Part shown: positions 1-12,767 of the stretch, one piece after another
How positions within the stretch are numbered: the first letter of the stretch is position 1
Layout: every line of letters begins with the position of its first letter
Assembly (NCBI GenBank): GCA_026120035.1
Contig: JALRME010000006.1
Location: 744,001 to 808,000 of the forward strand
From: Coleophoma eucalyptorum
Taxonomy: Eukaryota; Ascomycota; Leotiomycetes; Helotiales; Dermateaceae
Length of the DNA: 64,000 nucleotides
Reading direction: 5' to 3'
Translations under genes and position numbers: made by a program
The notes under the pieces: model-generated
What the model was told of the DNA's origin: nothing
The model's database searches: none
The model's input: only the letters and a program-made list of their open reading frames with translations

Positions 1-3000
1 TGCAGGCCCTGCACCGAAGCGTAAGGCGATAGGCATCCTTAAACCGAACCTCGTCATCTATCTGACTCTCAAGAGGATGTATCTCTGAATCATTGCTTCC
101 ATTCGCTGCATTGTTATTGATGCTATACTTACGAACGTCAAGTCCAAGGCAGTCCGCCAGGCGAACAGTATCAGTACCAGAAATGTTGGCACACAAGCGC
201 TCCACAGGAGGGAAGATTTGCTTCAAGAGATACCACTCAACATCTGGTTTCAAATCCGAGTCAGGTTTCATAACATCTTGAGGGGTGTAGGCTCGCTTTG
301 CAGCACTTTCTGACGTGGTCTTGCCATCGCCCGTGACGATATATGCAATAACATCGTCCTTTCGAACCGTTTTCCCGCGAGATAGCTCCCGGAGAGCGAC
401 CTGGACTTGTGGCATGCTGTCTGCGTTGGGATAGTCTTTTGGTGCCTTTCCAAGCTTGGTGTAGATGGTATACTTTTGCGTCGGAATTCGTTTCTCTTTT
501 GGTACATCCTCCCCGCCTCTCATTGCGGTGGATATCTCTCGGAGGTACTCATGGATTCGAGCGACAGCAACCTCTGCCTCATCACCAGAGAGGATGAAGT
601 TCAACAACTCCGAAGAGATTTCCTTGGACAAAGCACAGTATTCTCGACGCTTCATATCGAGACCTTTGACTTCCATCTTCTCGATGAACTTGCCATCAAC
701 CTCGACCATGTTTATGGCCGCATACTTCTTCTTGGCCTGAAGAAGAATGCGGCGGAAAACATTATCGATGTCAATCTCCAGCAATTTGTAGCGGTCGTTG
801 ACAGCCTTCTTGAACTCGTTTCCAACCTTTAAGGCAGCCGCTACGTTGTCGACATTTGCGTTGATCATGACAGAATCCGTGTCTCCGTAAATGACTTGAA
901 GAGAGTTGCTTTCAGCAAGATCTTTCGTGCTTCTCAAAATTTCACGACCTTTATACGTGGTAAGCACAGCAAGGGGTCTTGCATAGAACCGGGACTTCGT
1001 GTAACCTAAACAACCGTACATAGAGTTGGCTGTCAATTTCAGAGCCAACTGCTTGATGTCCCAGGTTGCTAGTTCCTCAGGAGTTGCACTTTTGCTCTTC
1101 ATCAGACTCTTGACCTGTCGTCGTCGGCTCACGAGATTAGAAATCAACTTAGGCAATATTCCCATATCCTGATCCGTAGGCACTTCCGGGACTTTATCTT
1201 CGTCATCAGACTATGTCGATATCAGTTACTAGTTCAAGAAGGTTGCTTGGGGTTCTTACCAGTGTAGTCCTGTCTACAGTCGTAAAGCAGATGTTGAACT
1301 CTTGGATGATGCTTGGATATAGAGAGTTGAAGTCCATAACCAAGACAAATTTGTCGTACAAGCCTTTTTCAGGCTCGAAAACGAGACCACCTTTGTACTT
1401 GTCCTTCTTCTTCACGTCACCATTGTCATCATCGTTGTCCTCCTCGTCTGCCCTTTGTCTACCTTTAAAAGTAGCCTTGTCTGGGCAGATGTACTTGTTG
1501 CGATGGAACTCATGTAACAGAATGTACTCGTTTCTTTCAGCTCGAGTACCAGTAAGGGTTCTTGCCCACGAGTTTCCAGCAAGGTTTGTCAAAACCTTCG
1601 TCAAAGGAAGCATTTGGACTTTAAGTGCCAGGGCAGCGATATAAAATGTATCGAGCTCGAAATGTGTGATATAGTGCATGAGTCCTTCTTTCGTCGTTGC
1701 CCAGGTCTTCAGAGCTGCCTCGCTATCCACATCCTGTCTTACATCTTTGTCTCCAGGTCGATGCAAATAAAGACTGCACATCTCCGTCAGACTCCAAGAC
1801 TGACACTTGGTCATAGTCGATTTACCTGCATCGTTGGCAAGATCGCAGAGAAGTCGTCCAGATATCAGTGAACGTTCAGCAAAGAAGCTGCCCCCAGTTT
1901 TACCCATGGAACTAGGCCACTGGCTCCGTCTCATCCTGCCAATACGAGACCATTGAGGTGTCTTCTTGGCTTGCAACCGACTCAGTAAGATACTATAGTC
2001 TACTCCTTCCAATTGATGCCCGATGAGAACATCTGGGTCAACTAGATCAAGTCTTGCCAAAAAGAAGCTCAGAATCTCCTGCTCTGTCTTCGCAAGTTTG
2101 ATTAGTCCTCCTTTGGTACGTGCTCTAACCTCTCCTTCAAATCCAATTGGAAAATTGGATCCAGCTGGCCTCATGCAAGTGAATGTTGTGCAAGGAAGCT
2201 TGTCTGCGGGGGTTGTGTCAGAAAGAGAAACGTTCTGGTAGATGCGGGCACTAATGCCAAGGATTTCCTGCTTATTATCCTTCACATTGAGAACAGTGCG
2301 CATGGCGATGCTCATCAGAGTTAGTGGTGGAGCATCAAGATTGTCCGAATCTTTTAATGGATTGATCCCATTCGGTTTGCTGACTTGAATTTCCAATTTG
2401 CAGTGAGAAGCATTTCTCAGGACACCAAATTCGGCGTTCTCAATAGTGAGCCAGCAGGGTCCCATGATGTTCTTCCATAGAACAAATTGCTCGAAAAGTG
2501 GCGTATTCGTTCCAAAAACATGAGAAAACGTGGAGCCGGTTTGATCGGCAGGTATTGGTGATTCTATCCAGATTAGCTGGGCCAACATTGAGGATACACT
2601 CTATACTTACTGTCATATGGGTACAGTAGTTTGAGATACTCTCCTTCTTTCGGGACGTTTGGCAGCTCAAACGCATATTTCCGCGAGCATGGCTTGATCT
2701 TGTGCATGCCAACACTCATCTTTCCCATAAGAGTATCTACCTCCTCGTACACATCCTTCATCTCTACCCCCTCGGTGGTAGCCTGCCCAAGTCTTTGGCG
2801 ATATTCTCTAGGGAGAAAGAACAATTTTCTCAAAATGTTGTCCACCTTCAAAAAGCAGCTTACAAATGAGCCGGTCTTTTTATTTTGAACTTTTCCAAAG
2901 AGGCAGAGACTACCGCTGATCTCGGTGTAGTCAGTCCAGAACATACGAAGGCTTCCATCCTCTTCAATCACATCATTATGGTCCACTTTTCCGAAACTCA

Positions 3001-4065
3001 TTGAATCCGTCGACTGACTACTGTTAATTACGTTCAGTCTGTCTGCAACATTGTTCCAGGCAGTGGCGTTGACATCATGAGTGGGAGGTCGTGTTGGAGA
3101 CGAACTTGCCGGCGACGGATAGGCATCAGTCTTCTTAATCTTCGGGGCCGGTCTAGTTCCAGACATGTTCACGCTGGCAACAGCAATTCCGTCCGCTTGA
3201 GCAACCTCCATAATGTCTTCCTCTTCTTCCTCTTCGGCTTTCACAACAACCTTGGATTTTCGCTCGGTGGCTTTCACGATTGGAGAAGAAGGTTGAGGGT
3301 CGCTCATAAGCATGTCATTGTCATCGACCGTACCCATATAGTCAGCCTCGTCGCCAAAATCCTGTTCAACAGGTGGTGTAGTTGGAACCCTATGGCCAGA
3401 AACTTTCGTCCTCTTAGGAGCATGTTCTACCGAGGGAGAGAGGGCACGAGTTCTCCGCTTATCTGCAACTCTGTTCGGTCTTGACTGTTGCACTAACGGT
3501 CTAGGAACATTTGTATCAACTTCGCCGAGGAGATCCGCTAGAAAGTCGTCGTCCGCCTTCGTTTTTACAGGCTTAAGTCTGTCAGTAGGATCTTAAAGAT
3601 AATTGGGCATACTCCGAACCTTCGCTTTTGGCTGTGCAGCTGCTGGTCCCTTGGTAAAGTAATTACTGATGCCCTTCTCCATACTCTCCTTCTTTGCCTT
3701 GTCCTCTTCACGTTTTCGCTTGGCTGTCAAACAGTTAACTTAGATACTCACCAAGGATCCGAAAGCTTACCAGCTTTAGTATTCTTCCCCTTTACAGGAA
3801 GATCATCTTCACTTGCCGAGTCATAGTCTGCCGTCCGGTCCCAGTCCTCGCGGCCATCATCAGCATAACCCTCGCCATTATCGTCTATAACAAAGTCGTC
3901 CTGGTTTAGGCGATCTCGGACAACTTTCTTGTAGCCGTCCTCATCTACCTCTTCGTACAAATCCTCTTCCTGGTGGACCTCGTAAGAGTCAAGACGCTTT
4001 TTCCCTGAGGCGCGTAGAGCACGTAGCTCGGCGAACCTGTTTCGTGCATTTGACGCTTTCGACAT
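1..4065 (-). CDS. POL1: DNA polymerase alpha catalytic subunit (partial, 3' end off window)
   Basis: Catalytic subunit of the primase-polymerase complex that starts nuclear DNA replication. Exons read 4065-3771, 3723-3620, 3571-2611, 2563-1260 and 1210-1, with introns of 47-49 nt, giving about 1291 residues. The frame runs off the left edge just as the C-terminal zinc module begins (CRAC). Seen: the N-terminal GISNYF segment, the acidic DDDFLADLLGE stretch, the exonuclease-like domain, the family B motif DFNSLYPSI (residues 864-872), the motif B region around NSMYG (950-954) and the catalytic YGDTDS (996-1001). The start is the second ATG (4065), because MSKAS followed by a charged helix fits the family better than the upstream ATG at 4086. 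Intron 2 is odd: only a weak GTTCGG donor at 3619 keeps the frame. Identity is very secure; that one boundary is not. Confidence 0.96.
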
Positions 4066-4351
4066 GATGAGGTTTTCAATTGACAATTACAACATGCTCC
4101 GAAAATAATAAAGTAAACAGCACGAGAAGTGCCGTGCCAAATTGTACTTGAGCGACTTGTTGGAGTGGTGAATAGTTGTCGGGGAGAAGAAGTACAATAC
4201 GCGACGAGGTTGGTTAATGCTTTGACGCGAAATAACGCGTTCGCGAACCGCGTCGCTAATTAGTTCTAAATCTGTTTGGGATTAGCTTAGGTTCTGCCAG
4301 ACTTCGCCGCCTTTCGAAAAGTTGATGATCGAGCATTGCTAGAGATAGGAC
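4066..4351. promoter_or_regulatory. Divergent promoter between POL1 and the PPR gene
   Basis: These 286 bp separate two divergently transcribed genes and must hold both promoters. A GC-rich block at 4224-4254 contains an exact ACGCGT (MluI cell-cycle box), a GACGCGAAA sequence resembling the SCB/MCB family, and a TTCGCGAA palindrome, bounded by inverted GACGCG/CGCGTC. No clear TATA box was seen. Confidence 0.6.
4235..4240. promoter_or_regulatory. MluI cell-cycle box (ACGCGT), predicted MBF site
   Basis: An exact palindromic ACGCGT lies about 170 bp upstream of the POL1 start, inside a cluster of CGCG-containing motifs. In yeasts the MBF complex binds this element and drives G1/S expression of DNA synthesis genes, POL1 among them. 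Function here is inferred from the motif and the identity of the downstream gene. Confidence 0.55.
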
Positions 4352-6504
4352 ATGCGATATTCAATTACTGCAACTACCACCTTCACAATGTTGAGGTGCC
4401 AGGACTGTATACGGAATTGCTTAAAGACCTTCATTGGTGAACATGCCTCACCTCGCTCAGTATCGATACGCGGTGGATCATCAATCGTTAGGAACCGCCA
4501 ATCTTTCAACCGCAACTATCGCAGTTATAGTACCACATCCGCCTTACCTGTCGAACGCGAGCAAGCTGAAGATTACACATCAACAAGACCAAGAAGCCTA
4601 GTGACCCCAGCCACTCAAGAAAAACATCAGAGTCGGACGAAACAACGACAGGAGTGGTTCAATTCTCGAGGTGTAACACCAGTCGCTAAAAAGAGATTGG
4701 AGCCCGCCAACATCAGGAAGCATCTGAAGTTTCTTAGGGATCCCGTCAAGTTGGCAGATGATGTGCGTCGTATGCTCCGGGAAGATGATTTTGAGACTGC
4801 ACTTGAAGTCGTGAAGACTGCTAGCAAAGATATGCAATGTGTAGTCAGCTGGAATCATATCATCGATTGGCAAGTGAGCAAGCGCAAACTTACTGCAGCA
4901 ATCAAAACTTACAATGATGTATGTTGGTTCTTGTTTACTTAGGCGCAGCGCATATATTAACCTATACTCCGCAGATGAAAAAACGTGCTCAGTTTCCAGA
5001 TCCCGTAACATACACCATACTCTTCAGAGGCTGCGCCGACGATCCACATTCAAAGCATGCCCTCGCGAAAGCGATATCCATTTACCAGTCAATGCTGGGC
5101 GAATTTTCTCGAGTCAAGCCAACTACGATCCATCTAAATGCTGTCTTGAAAGCCTGTGCGCGGGCTCAAGATATGGATGCTCTGTGGGCTATTGCGGGCG
5201 ATATGCCAGAACGCGGCTTGAGGGCGCCAAACAACCTGACATACACCACGATAATAAATGCACTGCGTTTCGAAGCCGCTGGTGACTTGCGAGGGACTTT
5301 AACTCCCATGCAGAAGCGTCAGAATGTTGAGAAGAACTTGTTCCTAGCACGGAAGTTGTGGGTAGATATCCTCAAGCGCTGGCAGGCTGGAGATCTGTTC
5401 ATAGATGAAGAGTGCGTATGCGCCATGGGCCGCATACTATTGATTGGTAGCGAAAAGGATGTTGACGATATCTTCTCTCTTCTCGAACAGACTATGGATA
5501 TCCCTCGTCAATTGCCGAGATATGGAACAGAAAGACGAGCAGCGCTCGACCCGAATAAGCAAACCAATATCCCTGGCCAAACAAAGTCGAACAAAGAACC
5601 TGCAGCAGAAGTATCAATGTTAGCCGATGAGCATTCTGTCGAGTTAGTTCCTGCACTCCAAACGTCCAACAAGCCATCTTCTGCCAAAGCTCTTGCATCA
5701 ATGGCAAAACCAGGCCAAAACACACTGTCGCTTGCCCTTTCGGCGCTGACAGCAAATAGTCTGAAAGGGCCGGCTACACAGTATTGGAACCTATTAACAA
5801 AAGACCATGGCGTGATTCCAGATGGCAACAATTTCGCTGCCTATTTACGCATCTTAAGAATTGCGAGAGCAAGTAAAGAAGCAACGGAATTAATCTTATC
5901 AATACCCCCTTCCGAATTACGCAAGCAGCACCTTATTATAGGCATGTCGACATGTTCTAGGGATAAGGCCAACCGCAATTCTTTCGCACATGCAGGCAAG
6001 CTTCTGGATTTGATGCAGCAGAACTTTTCTACACCTGATATTAAGGTCTTGCAATCATATCTCACCACTGCCGTATCCTCACCAGCATACTTCCGCAGTC
6101 CAACCGGAGCTGTCAGTGACCAAACTTCAGAATATGCACTTGGTCGGCAAATCCTTCGCGGATTGGATCGACTGGAACCTCACATCAACAATGCCAAATC
6201 TAGGATAACGCATGGGGAAGATTCTGCACACCCGAACCAAAACTATAGGAAACAACTTTCCGAGAATATTGGGTTCGCAGAATTGGCTATCCAGCTGTGG
6301 GGGGACATGGTTCGTGCCTATGATCTGTGTATGAGCCGTGCTCTTGTTCCGGAGGAACAACTCTCGGATCTTGCAGGCAGACGCAAGACATTGATTTCTT
6401 GGATGACACGCTACAATGCTAGAACAAATAGCCAGAAGCAGCATGCCAAAATGGTTCGAGAGAAAGCTGGAGGGAGTAAGGAAACGTTGCCAAAGGCTAA
6501 GTAG
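4352..6504 (+). CDS. Mitochondrial pentatricopeptide-repeat-like protein
   Basis: Two exons, 4352-4918 and 4975-6504, joined by a 56-nt GTATGT...CAG intron, encode about 698 residues. The N-terminus is rich in Arg and Ser with few acidic residues, like a mitochondrial targeting peptide. Residues about 150-310 contain degenerate 35-residue helical repeats of PPR type, for example VTYTILFRGC, TIHLNAVLKACARA and LTYTTIINALRF. The remainder is helical and less recognisable. PPR proteins of fungal mitochondria bind organellar RNA for processing, stability or translation, or sit on the mitoribosome; which role applies is not visible. A second in-frame ATG at 4388 is an alternative start. The gene is divergent from POL1 and could share promoter elements with it. 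Confidence 0.8.
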
Positions 6505-6970
6505 AACGCAGCTCGGATAAGGAGGGCACTGGAAGCACAACATCAAGAAATCAAACTGTTTTTAGCCACATCACTACCATTTGTCCAGTAGACAACAAGA
6601 AGTTAGAAAATGGCGGCCGGGTCGCTATCGATCATACCGCTTTTTTACAAGAGGGACAACACACATATACCCATACTTAAAGTCGTGGAAAGTGTACCAA
6701 TAAGCCCGTTGAGTTGAGACAGGAATCGAATTAGCTTATAGCATACGGGCTCAATAATCATATACCCCTCTCGTCAAAGAATGAATGCCTCTGAAGCCTT
6801 GCCAACTTCCACCACTATGTGTACTTCAAGTGGCAGCGTAGAAATACTTGCGCTGATAAGGTGGATAAATCATGATTCATGAGCCGCCCCTACCACCTCA
6901 TCCAACTCCAATATAAGCATACCCCCATTTCCATGGACTTGAAAACACACTCTCAACCTTACAGTTTCGC
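6505..6970. other. Intergenic, convergent 3' ends
   Basis: This spacer lies between two genes that converge and probably holds both 3' UTRs. No gene, repeat or structured RNA was recognised. Confidence 0.6.
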
Positions 6971-6973
6971 CAT

Positions 6974-9900
6974 TTACATCCACGGACCGCCACCTCTTGT
7001 TAGCCACTTGTGATTAGGGGCATTGAACAGAGGCTCTCCAAAGGTTGAGCTATGATCTGTATCTGCATCGCTGTCATCGACAGGGTGGCTAAATCTTATC
7101 AGCTCGGGTGTTGCAACACGTCGACTTGTCTTCGCTTTTAAATCGTCATTTTCAAGTTCACAATGCAGGCTGTGAAGGCTACCAAAGGGACTGAAATTAT
7201 GACCATTGGATGCCACTCGATATGGGCTGGTTTTGTTTCCCATCGGGGCAAGGACCCCTCTGCATAGGATTGATTTTGGGCTTTCAGCCATACCTCCGTT
7301 CGTTTGCAAGACTCCCATGAGGCCATTGACCTTATCTCCTTGCACTTCCTTTCGGCTGTCACTTTCGAGTTTTGTCAGAGGTGCTGCATTTCCAATCACC
7401 GTCAAACTCAAGTCGCCAGCTGTCACTAGACTAGACAAGTTTGCTGGGAGCTCTAAGACTTGGATATTCTCAAGATCATCGCTATTGTCAGAAAGAAAAC
7501 CAGATGTCAAATAAGGGTTCGCCTTTGGTTGGTGCAAATCGGAAGGAAACACAATATCTCTCAATGCTGTCGAATGTTCTGGTCCTCCGTCAGATTGACC
7601 CATGGTATCTGTCATATCACTGAAAGCGACAGATTCCTTACTTATGTTATTGCCATGTGTGCGTCGATAGAATGCCGGCAGTGCAAGATTGAGAAAGTTG
7701 GGAAGTGGCTGCCGCAGTGCACGAGCTTTGATATCGTCTGCACTGGTAATTTCTTCCGTTGCAGAACAGATGGTACTCTCAGAGATCTGTCGGCCGTACT
7801 TTGGAAAATCTTGTTCCAGGTGGAAACCATGTTCACCGAATTCTTTACGTGCTTCAGTCTGAGGGTCCGCCTCTCGCTGCAGGCTCAAATAGGGCTGTCG
7901 TGAGCTCTCGAGCTTATTTTCGTGCCTACATCTATTGTCGCTTATATCTCGAGACAACGCATACTGGGATGTATTATCAGACTGTAACATCGTTAAAAGT
8001 TGCACACCCCCAAGGCTATTAACTGTAGATATATTATTTTGAGAGTAGTTTGGAAACCAAGGGCCGGAATCCTCTGATGTCGGAGAAGGCATGTCTCGTC
8101 GAAAGTTGATCCCAACTGCACTTCCATCCCTAGCTTTCTTTCCAGGGTTCACTTTTCTCTTGATCATGTTAGAAGAATTATTTGAAGTCTTGCTGTATTG
8201 TTGTACAATGGCATAATCTGTGGTGTTCGAAAATGATGCCAGTGGTTCAGGTGACAATGATCTGCGGCTCTCTTCCTTCGGACTTGATTTCGAAAACTCA
8301 ACAATATTCCTGTTCAGTTCTGCTTCTTCGATATCGAGTCTTGCATAAAAAGAGTCAGAGCTGTATGATCCACGTCGACCATAGACTAGCTCCTCATCTC
8401 CCTGTGATTGTGCAGCCTGATTTGAAGCATAGTTTCGCCCTTCCTTAGGAAAGCTAGAGAGCTTTCCGCCAAGATTAACAGAATTAGGAAGTGCAGCTTC
8501 TGATCTAAAGCTATGCTCTAGTCCTATGAAGTGTTTCTTGGATTTTATTACACTTGTCGAAAGTTTACGGGCGGCAGTATCTTCCGTAGGCTCAACGATG
8601 CCTGCATCGCCTACATATAATCGTGAGTCCACGGGAATCTCACTGAAAGAGGAGTGACAAGATTCAGAGAGGTCTTCCCCCTCTGGCTCTTCTTCCTCTT
8701 CCCATTCAGGGGCCGACAAGATGTCGTCTGAGGTGGCGTCACCTTTTGTTACCTGGTTCAAATTTGACAGAGAAGAAGATGCCCAACCAAAGGGCTGAGG
8801 TATATATTTCCTTGGGCAAAAAGTCTCAAATACCGTACCTTCATTCCAGGAGCTAGAAATACCAGGATTCGTTCTGCCTTCAAAATTAGGCTTCACTTTT
8901 GTCTGCAGTTTGTCCCTGAGCTGTTTCATTTTGTATTCTCTTCCAAGGTCGAACCAAGTCCTGGTTGGTTTTGGTGTATGCTCAGCTGAACTCGTATCAA
9001 ACGTTTCTCGCAAGCATTCCTTTTCATATACTGGCAAGCTGAAGTCCCGCTTATCGAAGCCGCGTTCTGTAGCAGTTTGTATAAACCATTCATTCGATTC
9101 TTGCGCTTGATTTTCGAAGAGTCCAGTATCTAGGCTATCATCACTATCATAGTCGACATCAGTCTCGTCGTCGTCATGGTTCCAGGGCTCTACTTCGTGC
9201 TTCTCTGCTTGTTTCCTCTTCAAAAAGCACGGCAACCTTTTAAGCCATGACTGAACATCCTCCAAACTCTGTGGTTGGGATCTTTCGAGAGAAGCCCTGA
9301 ATAGTGGTAAAGCTTTAACATTGCTTGGATGCGGAAGCCAAACAACACTCAGACCAAGTTGCTTCACTCTGTGCATCGCAGGAAGATCAGCTGTGATTGA
9401 GTATACATTTAGCTCGTGCGCCACGAAGTCGTAGGTCATAAAGCTTGAGTAGTGGCCTTGGTTCTCAGTGAACAAACCTTCAACAGCATCGTCTACTGAT
9501 TGATACATTCTGGGACGGATTGTGAACTGCCCAGGATATTCGACACGTACCGCATGTGCGGAATAATTAAGTGGTCTCGAAGTGTCTGTAAATTCCGTGC
9601 TATTCTGCCTAAGGATGAAGAACGGATTTATGGGCCCACATGGAATTGCTGTGTCATTCGCAAAAACCAGCTCTGGAGTTTTCCAGTCTTTTTCATCACC
9701 GCACAATGTGCTATCGGAGGCAATGCTGCTCTTATTCGAGCATTGATGGTCGGTGGCTTTTTTTGATCGTATGGATATTATGCGATGTGGCTTGGATGTG
9801 TCAGTTGATTCTAATTCGAAATAGGAAGTTCCGAATTCTTCGACCATCAAATTACCTCTGTTCTTATTGTGATTGTCTTACAGACCTCCCGGTTTTCTGG

Positions 9901-10863
9901 ATTGTTAGGATTTTCACCAGCGTCATCTAGTTTGGCCTGATTTGCACCCCTGTTCTTCTGGCTCAGGGTATGCTTAATGCTTTTCATATTCGCTATGGTA
10001 TCATGATGTTTCTCATATTCCATTTTATTATTAACCGGTGCGCTCTTTTCGGTATGACCCTCGGCGATGGGGCTGAAGTTCTCGAAGAAATCAACGGATT
10101 GCATGGGTCTGACCTTGTCAGGAGACAATAACGCTGGTGATGTGTCAAGGTCGCCAAGAACTGCAATTGTCTGAGCCAGATGGCCTCCCCAGGTATTGGC
10201 ACTTTCATAGCTTTCCTCACTATCCACAAACAGTCGCCGCGAGGCTGGAAACCTAGGCAGAAGATTATGCCGCTCGTTTGTTGGACTGTTGGACTCGAGA
10301 AGCTTGTTTGTATCCGAAGATCGTCTCTCATAGGTCAAGTGCTTGTCCCGGCTTTTCACAGAAAGCCATTTTTTTGGTGTTGGGTATGAGCAAGCTGAGT
10401 TGAAGATGTCACCAAGACTCCTTCTCCTCTGTGCTTGATTCATGTTGGTGCTTTTGACAGGCAACATCGTATGAGCATGACGTATTCGTGTTGCATATTC
10501 TGTGTTTGTAACATTGATGAGGTTCTGTGTGTTATCACGTTTAGGGCTTTCAAATATTGCTCTAATAGAGTCTATTTGGGTTTTGATACCGGTCTTCTTG
10601 CTACTAGGAGGCCCGGTGTTCTGGAAAACGTTACTCTCGGGGCTTCCAAGAGGGCTCGCATCGTATTCAGTAGTACGGTTCTGGGTACGACGTCGTAAAT
10701 TTGATCTCGTAGAAGGAATTGAGGTTATTAGGCCATTCTGGGGACGTACTCTTGGGCTGAGACTGTACATCCCAATGCCATCAAAGAGCTTCCTGAAATT
10801 ATTCTGCCGTTTTGGGGTCGACGGCGGCTGCGTACTATCTTTGATGCTAGGCAATATTTCCAT
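6974..10863 (-). CDS. Unrecognised large, mostly disordered protein (1274 aa)
   Basis: Exon 1 (10863-9856) and exon 2 (9790-6974) join in frame across a 65-nt intron with a GTAATT donor, a CTGAC branch site and an AAG acceptor. Together they encode about 1274 residues. Most of the chain is rich in Ser, Asn, Asp, Glu and Pro and looks disordered. The most ordered part is near residues 400-510, with GHYSSFMTYDFVAHEL followed by a block containing VVWLPHPSNVKALPLFRASL and a helical LKRLPCFLKRKQ. The N-terminus has SPxR/TPKR-like basic-Pro sites suggestive of phosphorylation. No catalytic or DNA-binding signature was recognised, so no function is proposed. Two separate overlapping genes is the alternative, but the phase-0 intron makes one gene more likely. 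Confidence 0.72.
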
Positions 10864-11577
10864 GATGCTTACTGGTCCTGCTATCCCGTCAGTATTTCAG
10901 GATTTGGGGTCATCCAACACAAGTGGGATTATTACAACGGGATTTGACAAGAACTAGCTCGAGTGTAAAGCAGTGAGTGATAGACAAATGAGCTACTGCC
11001 TAGTCCCCTTTTCATAAGAATTCAACGTCCAAAACTATAGTAATTGAATAACGGCGATAGCTGCGATCAAGTCGTCCTCAATTTATTGTTCCAGTTTGTT
11101 TGAATCTCACCTGGCTAAGAGCTTCCTTGTTGTATCATCACTTAGTCTGGCACTTGCTCTCGCTTAAATAAAAGGGGAAGGGACATCCTTCGCTTTTTGG
11201 CCTGGATGGTATTGAAAACCGCTGACTTGGTCGTGGAGGGTTTACTGGTAGGTCTTTTTGATGATCCCACAGAGTATCAATCATTAGAACCAAATGCGCA
11301 GAAGACACCAATATCTTCATCAGAATGGCCGACAAGGCAGAGCATGCCCCCGTGACAGACGTCGTGTCGTGGCTTTATCAAATAACTGGCAAAGCTTAGC
11401 CGCCATCAAACGCGAACCTTGAGCTTCAAGGCTATCAAGGACTGAGATCGATCAACCTCAGCCATTCCATTCCACCCTACAATCTTTCGGCCGTCGCATG
11501 CTCTGAAGACTCGTTTACCTGACATTTTTTGCACCTTCACCTCCACAATTGAAGCCTGTAGCTCTGAAGTAATAATT
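10864..11577. other. Divergent promoter region, unknown gene / RRM gene
   Basis: About 714 bp separate the starts of two divergent genes and should carry both promoters and 5' leaders. No specific element was recognised. Small open frames here lack codon bias or recognisable similarity. Confidence 0.5.
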
Positions 11578-12767
11578 ATGGCACCTGGAAAAAGTGCAGA
11601 CGACTTCAACGCGATCATCAATCAAGGTAAGCGCAAGCACGAAACCTGCGCCTTCAGCAGACACTTAATTTATCGCAGATCGACAGCGCCGTAGGAATGA
11701 AGCTCTTGCGCAAGAGATATTCGGCAAAGGCCGTAGGTCAAGCGCTCCAGGAGCTGGAATGATAAACAACCGCAAGCCTGGTACAGGACCTTCACTTGCT
11801 AGCAGAATTGGTGTACAAAAGGTACGTGTACGAGTGTGCTGTCGAATCAAAGTCTCCGTCAGTATTCAGCTGCTAACTTCCACAAAAGCGTAGTGCATCA
11901 ACCTCAACGAAACCTGCACCCCGACTCCCAAGAGCGAACGTTAGACCCGCAGCTGGCAATGTCGATGCAGAATGGACACACGATCTTCATGGGCTGAACA
12001 ATCCGTCAGCTCCCCGATCTGGCATACCGAGTGGCCCAAGAGCTTCGCGACAAACACGCAACCAGCGCATTCAGGGTGCTTTGAATGGTTCAGCCTCGTC
12101 ACCAGCTTTGAACAGTCAATTCAACATTATTAGCGCCCCAAAGCCAGCTCCAAGTTTGTCGATTCGAGGCATTGCTGGACCTTATGTGGTTATGGCTAAA
12201 AACTTTGCACCTGGCACATCGGCAGCCGACATTGAGAGTGCTATGACACCGGTAGGAGGAGTTGCTTTGAGCTGCCGCCTGATCGCAGAGAGACCAAACG
12301 TTATTGCGGAGATTGTGTTTGAGTCTAAAGAGGGAGCTGACAATGTTGTGGATACCTTCAACAACCAAAATGTAGGTGTTCAGCATACACAATTGGTCTT
12401 GTACTAACAGACACAGGCGGATGGTCATCTCTTGCATGTCTATCACAAGATCGGCGCTCTTCCCTCAACCACTACCTTTCTGACGGCTCAAACTGCACCA
12501 GTCCAGCCTGCGGGACGATCAGTCACACCTCTAGGCCCACGAGCTGGTGATAGAGGTCCTGATAAGTATCAACCTAGAGATCGTAGTAGGGAACGTGGAC
12601 GAGATCAGGTTACAGATGGATCTTATGGATTTGACGATCGAATGGATACCGACGATGGCAACCAACACGATAGAAGACGTGACCGTGGCTTATACAGCGA
12701 CAATATGGTAAATAGGAACGGACGTGGCCGTGGTGGCAGTAGAGACAGAGGTCGCGGCTATAGATGA
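11578..12767 (+). CDS. RRM mRNA-binding protein, Yra1/ALYREF-like
   Basis: Four exons (11578-11626, 11679-11821, 11889-12371, 12417-12767) with introns of 52, 67 and 45 nt encode 341 residues. The N-terminus (KSADDFNAIINQDRQRRR) resembles the short UAP56/Sub2-binding helix of ALY/Yra1 export adaptors. A basic, Ala/Pro-rich linker follows. One RRM-type fold covers residues about 160-238 (core VVMAKNFAPG and VIAEIVFESKEGA), interrupted by intron 3. The C-terminal tail is rich in Arg, Gly and Asp and ends in RGRG repeats, typical of RNA-binding tails. The likely role is nuclear mRNP assembly or export. Assignment to this family is inferred from architecture; another single-RRM protein is possible. 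A canonical CTAAC branch site precedes the third acceptor. Confidence 0.78.

Noticed and set aside
407..832. 141-residue plus-strand frame
   Set aside because: It lies antisense to the POL1 exon coding for the polymerase domain, whose minus-strand frame is open throughout and carries the motifs.
9791..9855. Two separate overlapping genes at 6974-9850 and 9847-10863
   Set aside because: A phase-0 intron of 65 nt joins both frames; the second frame has no independent promoter-like spacing.
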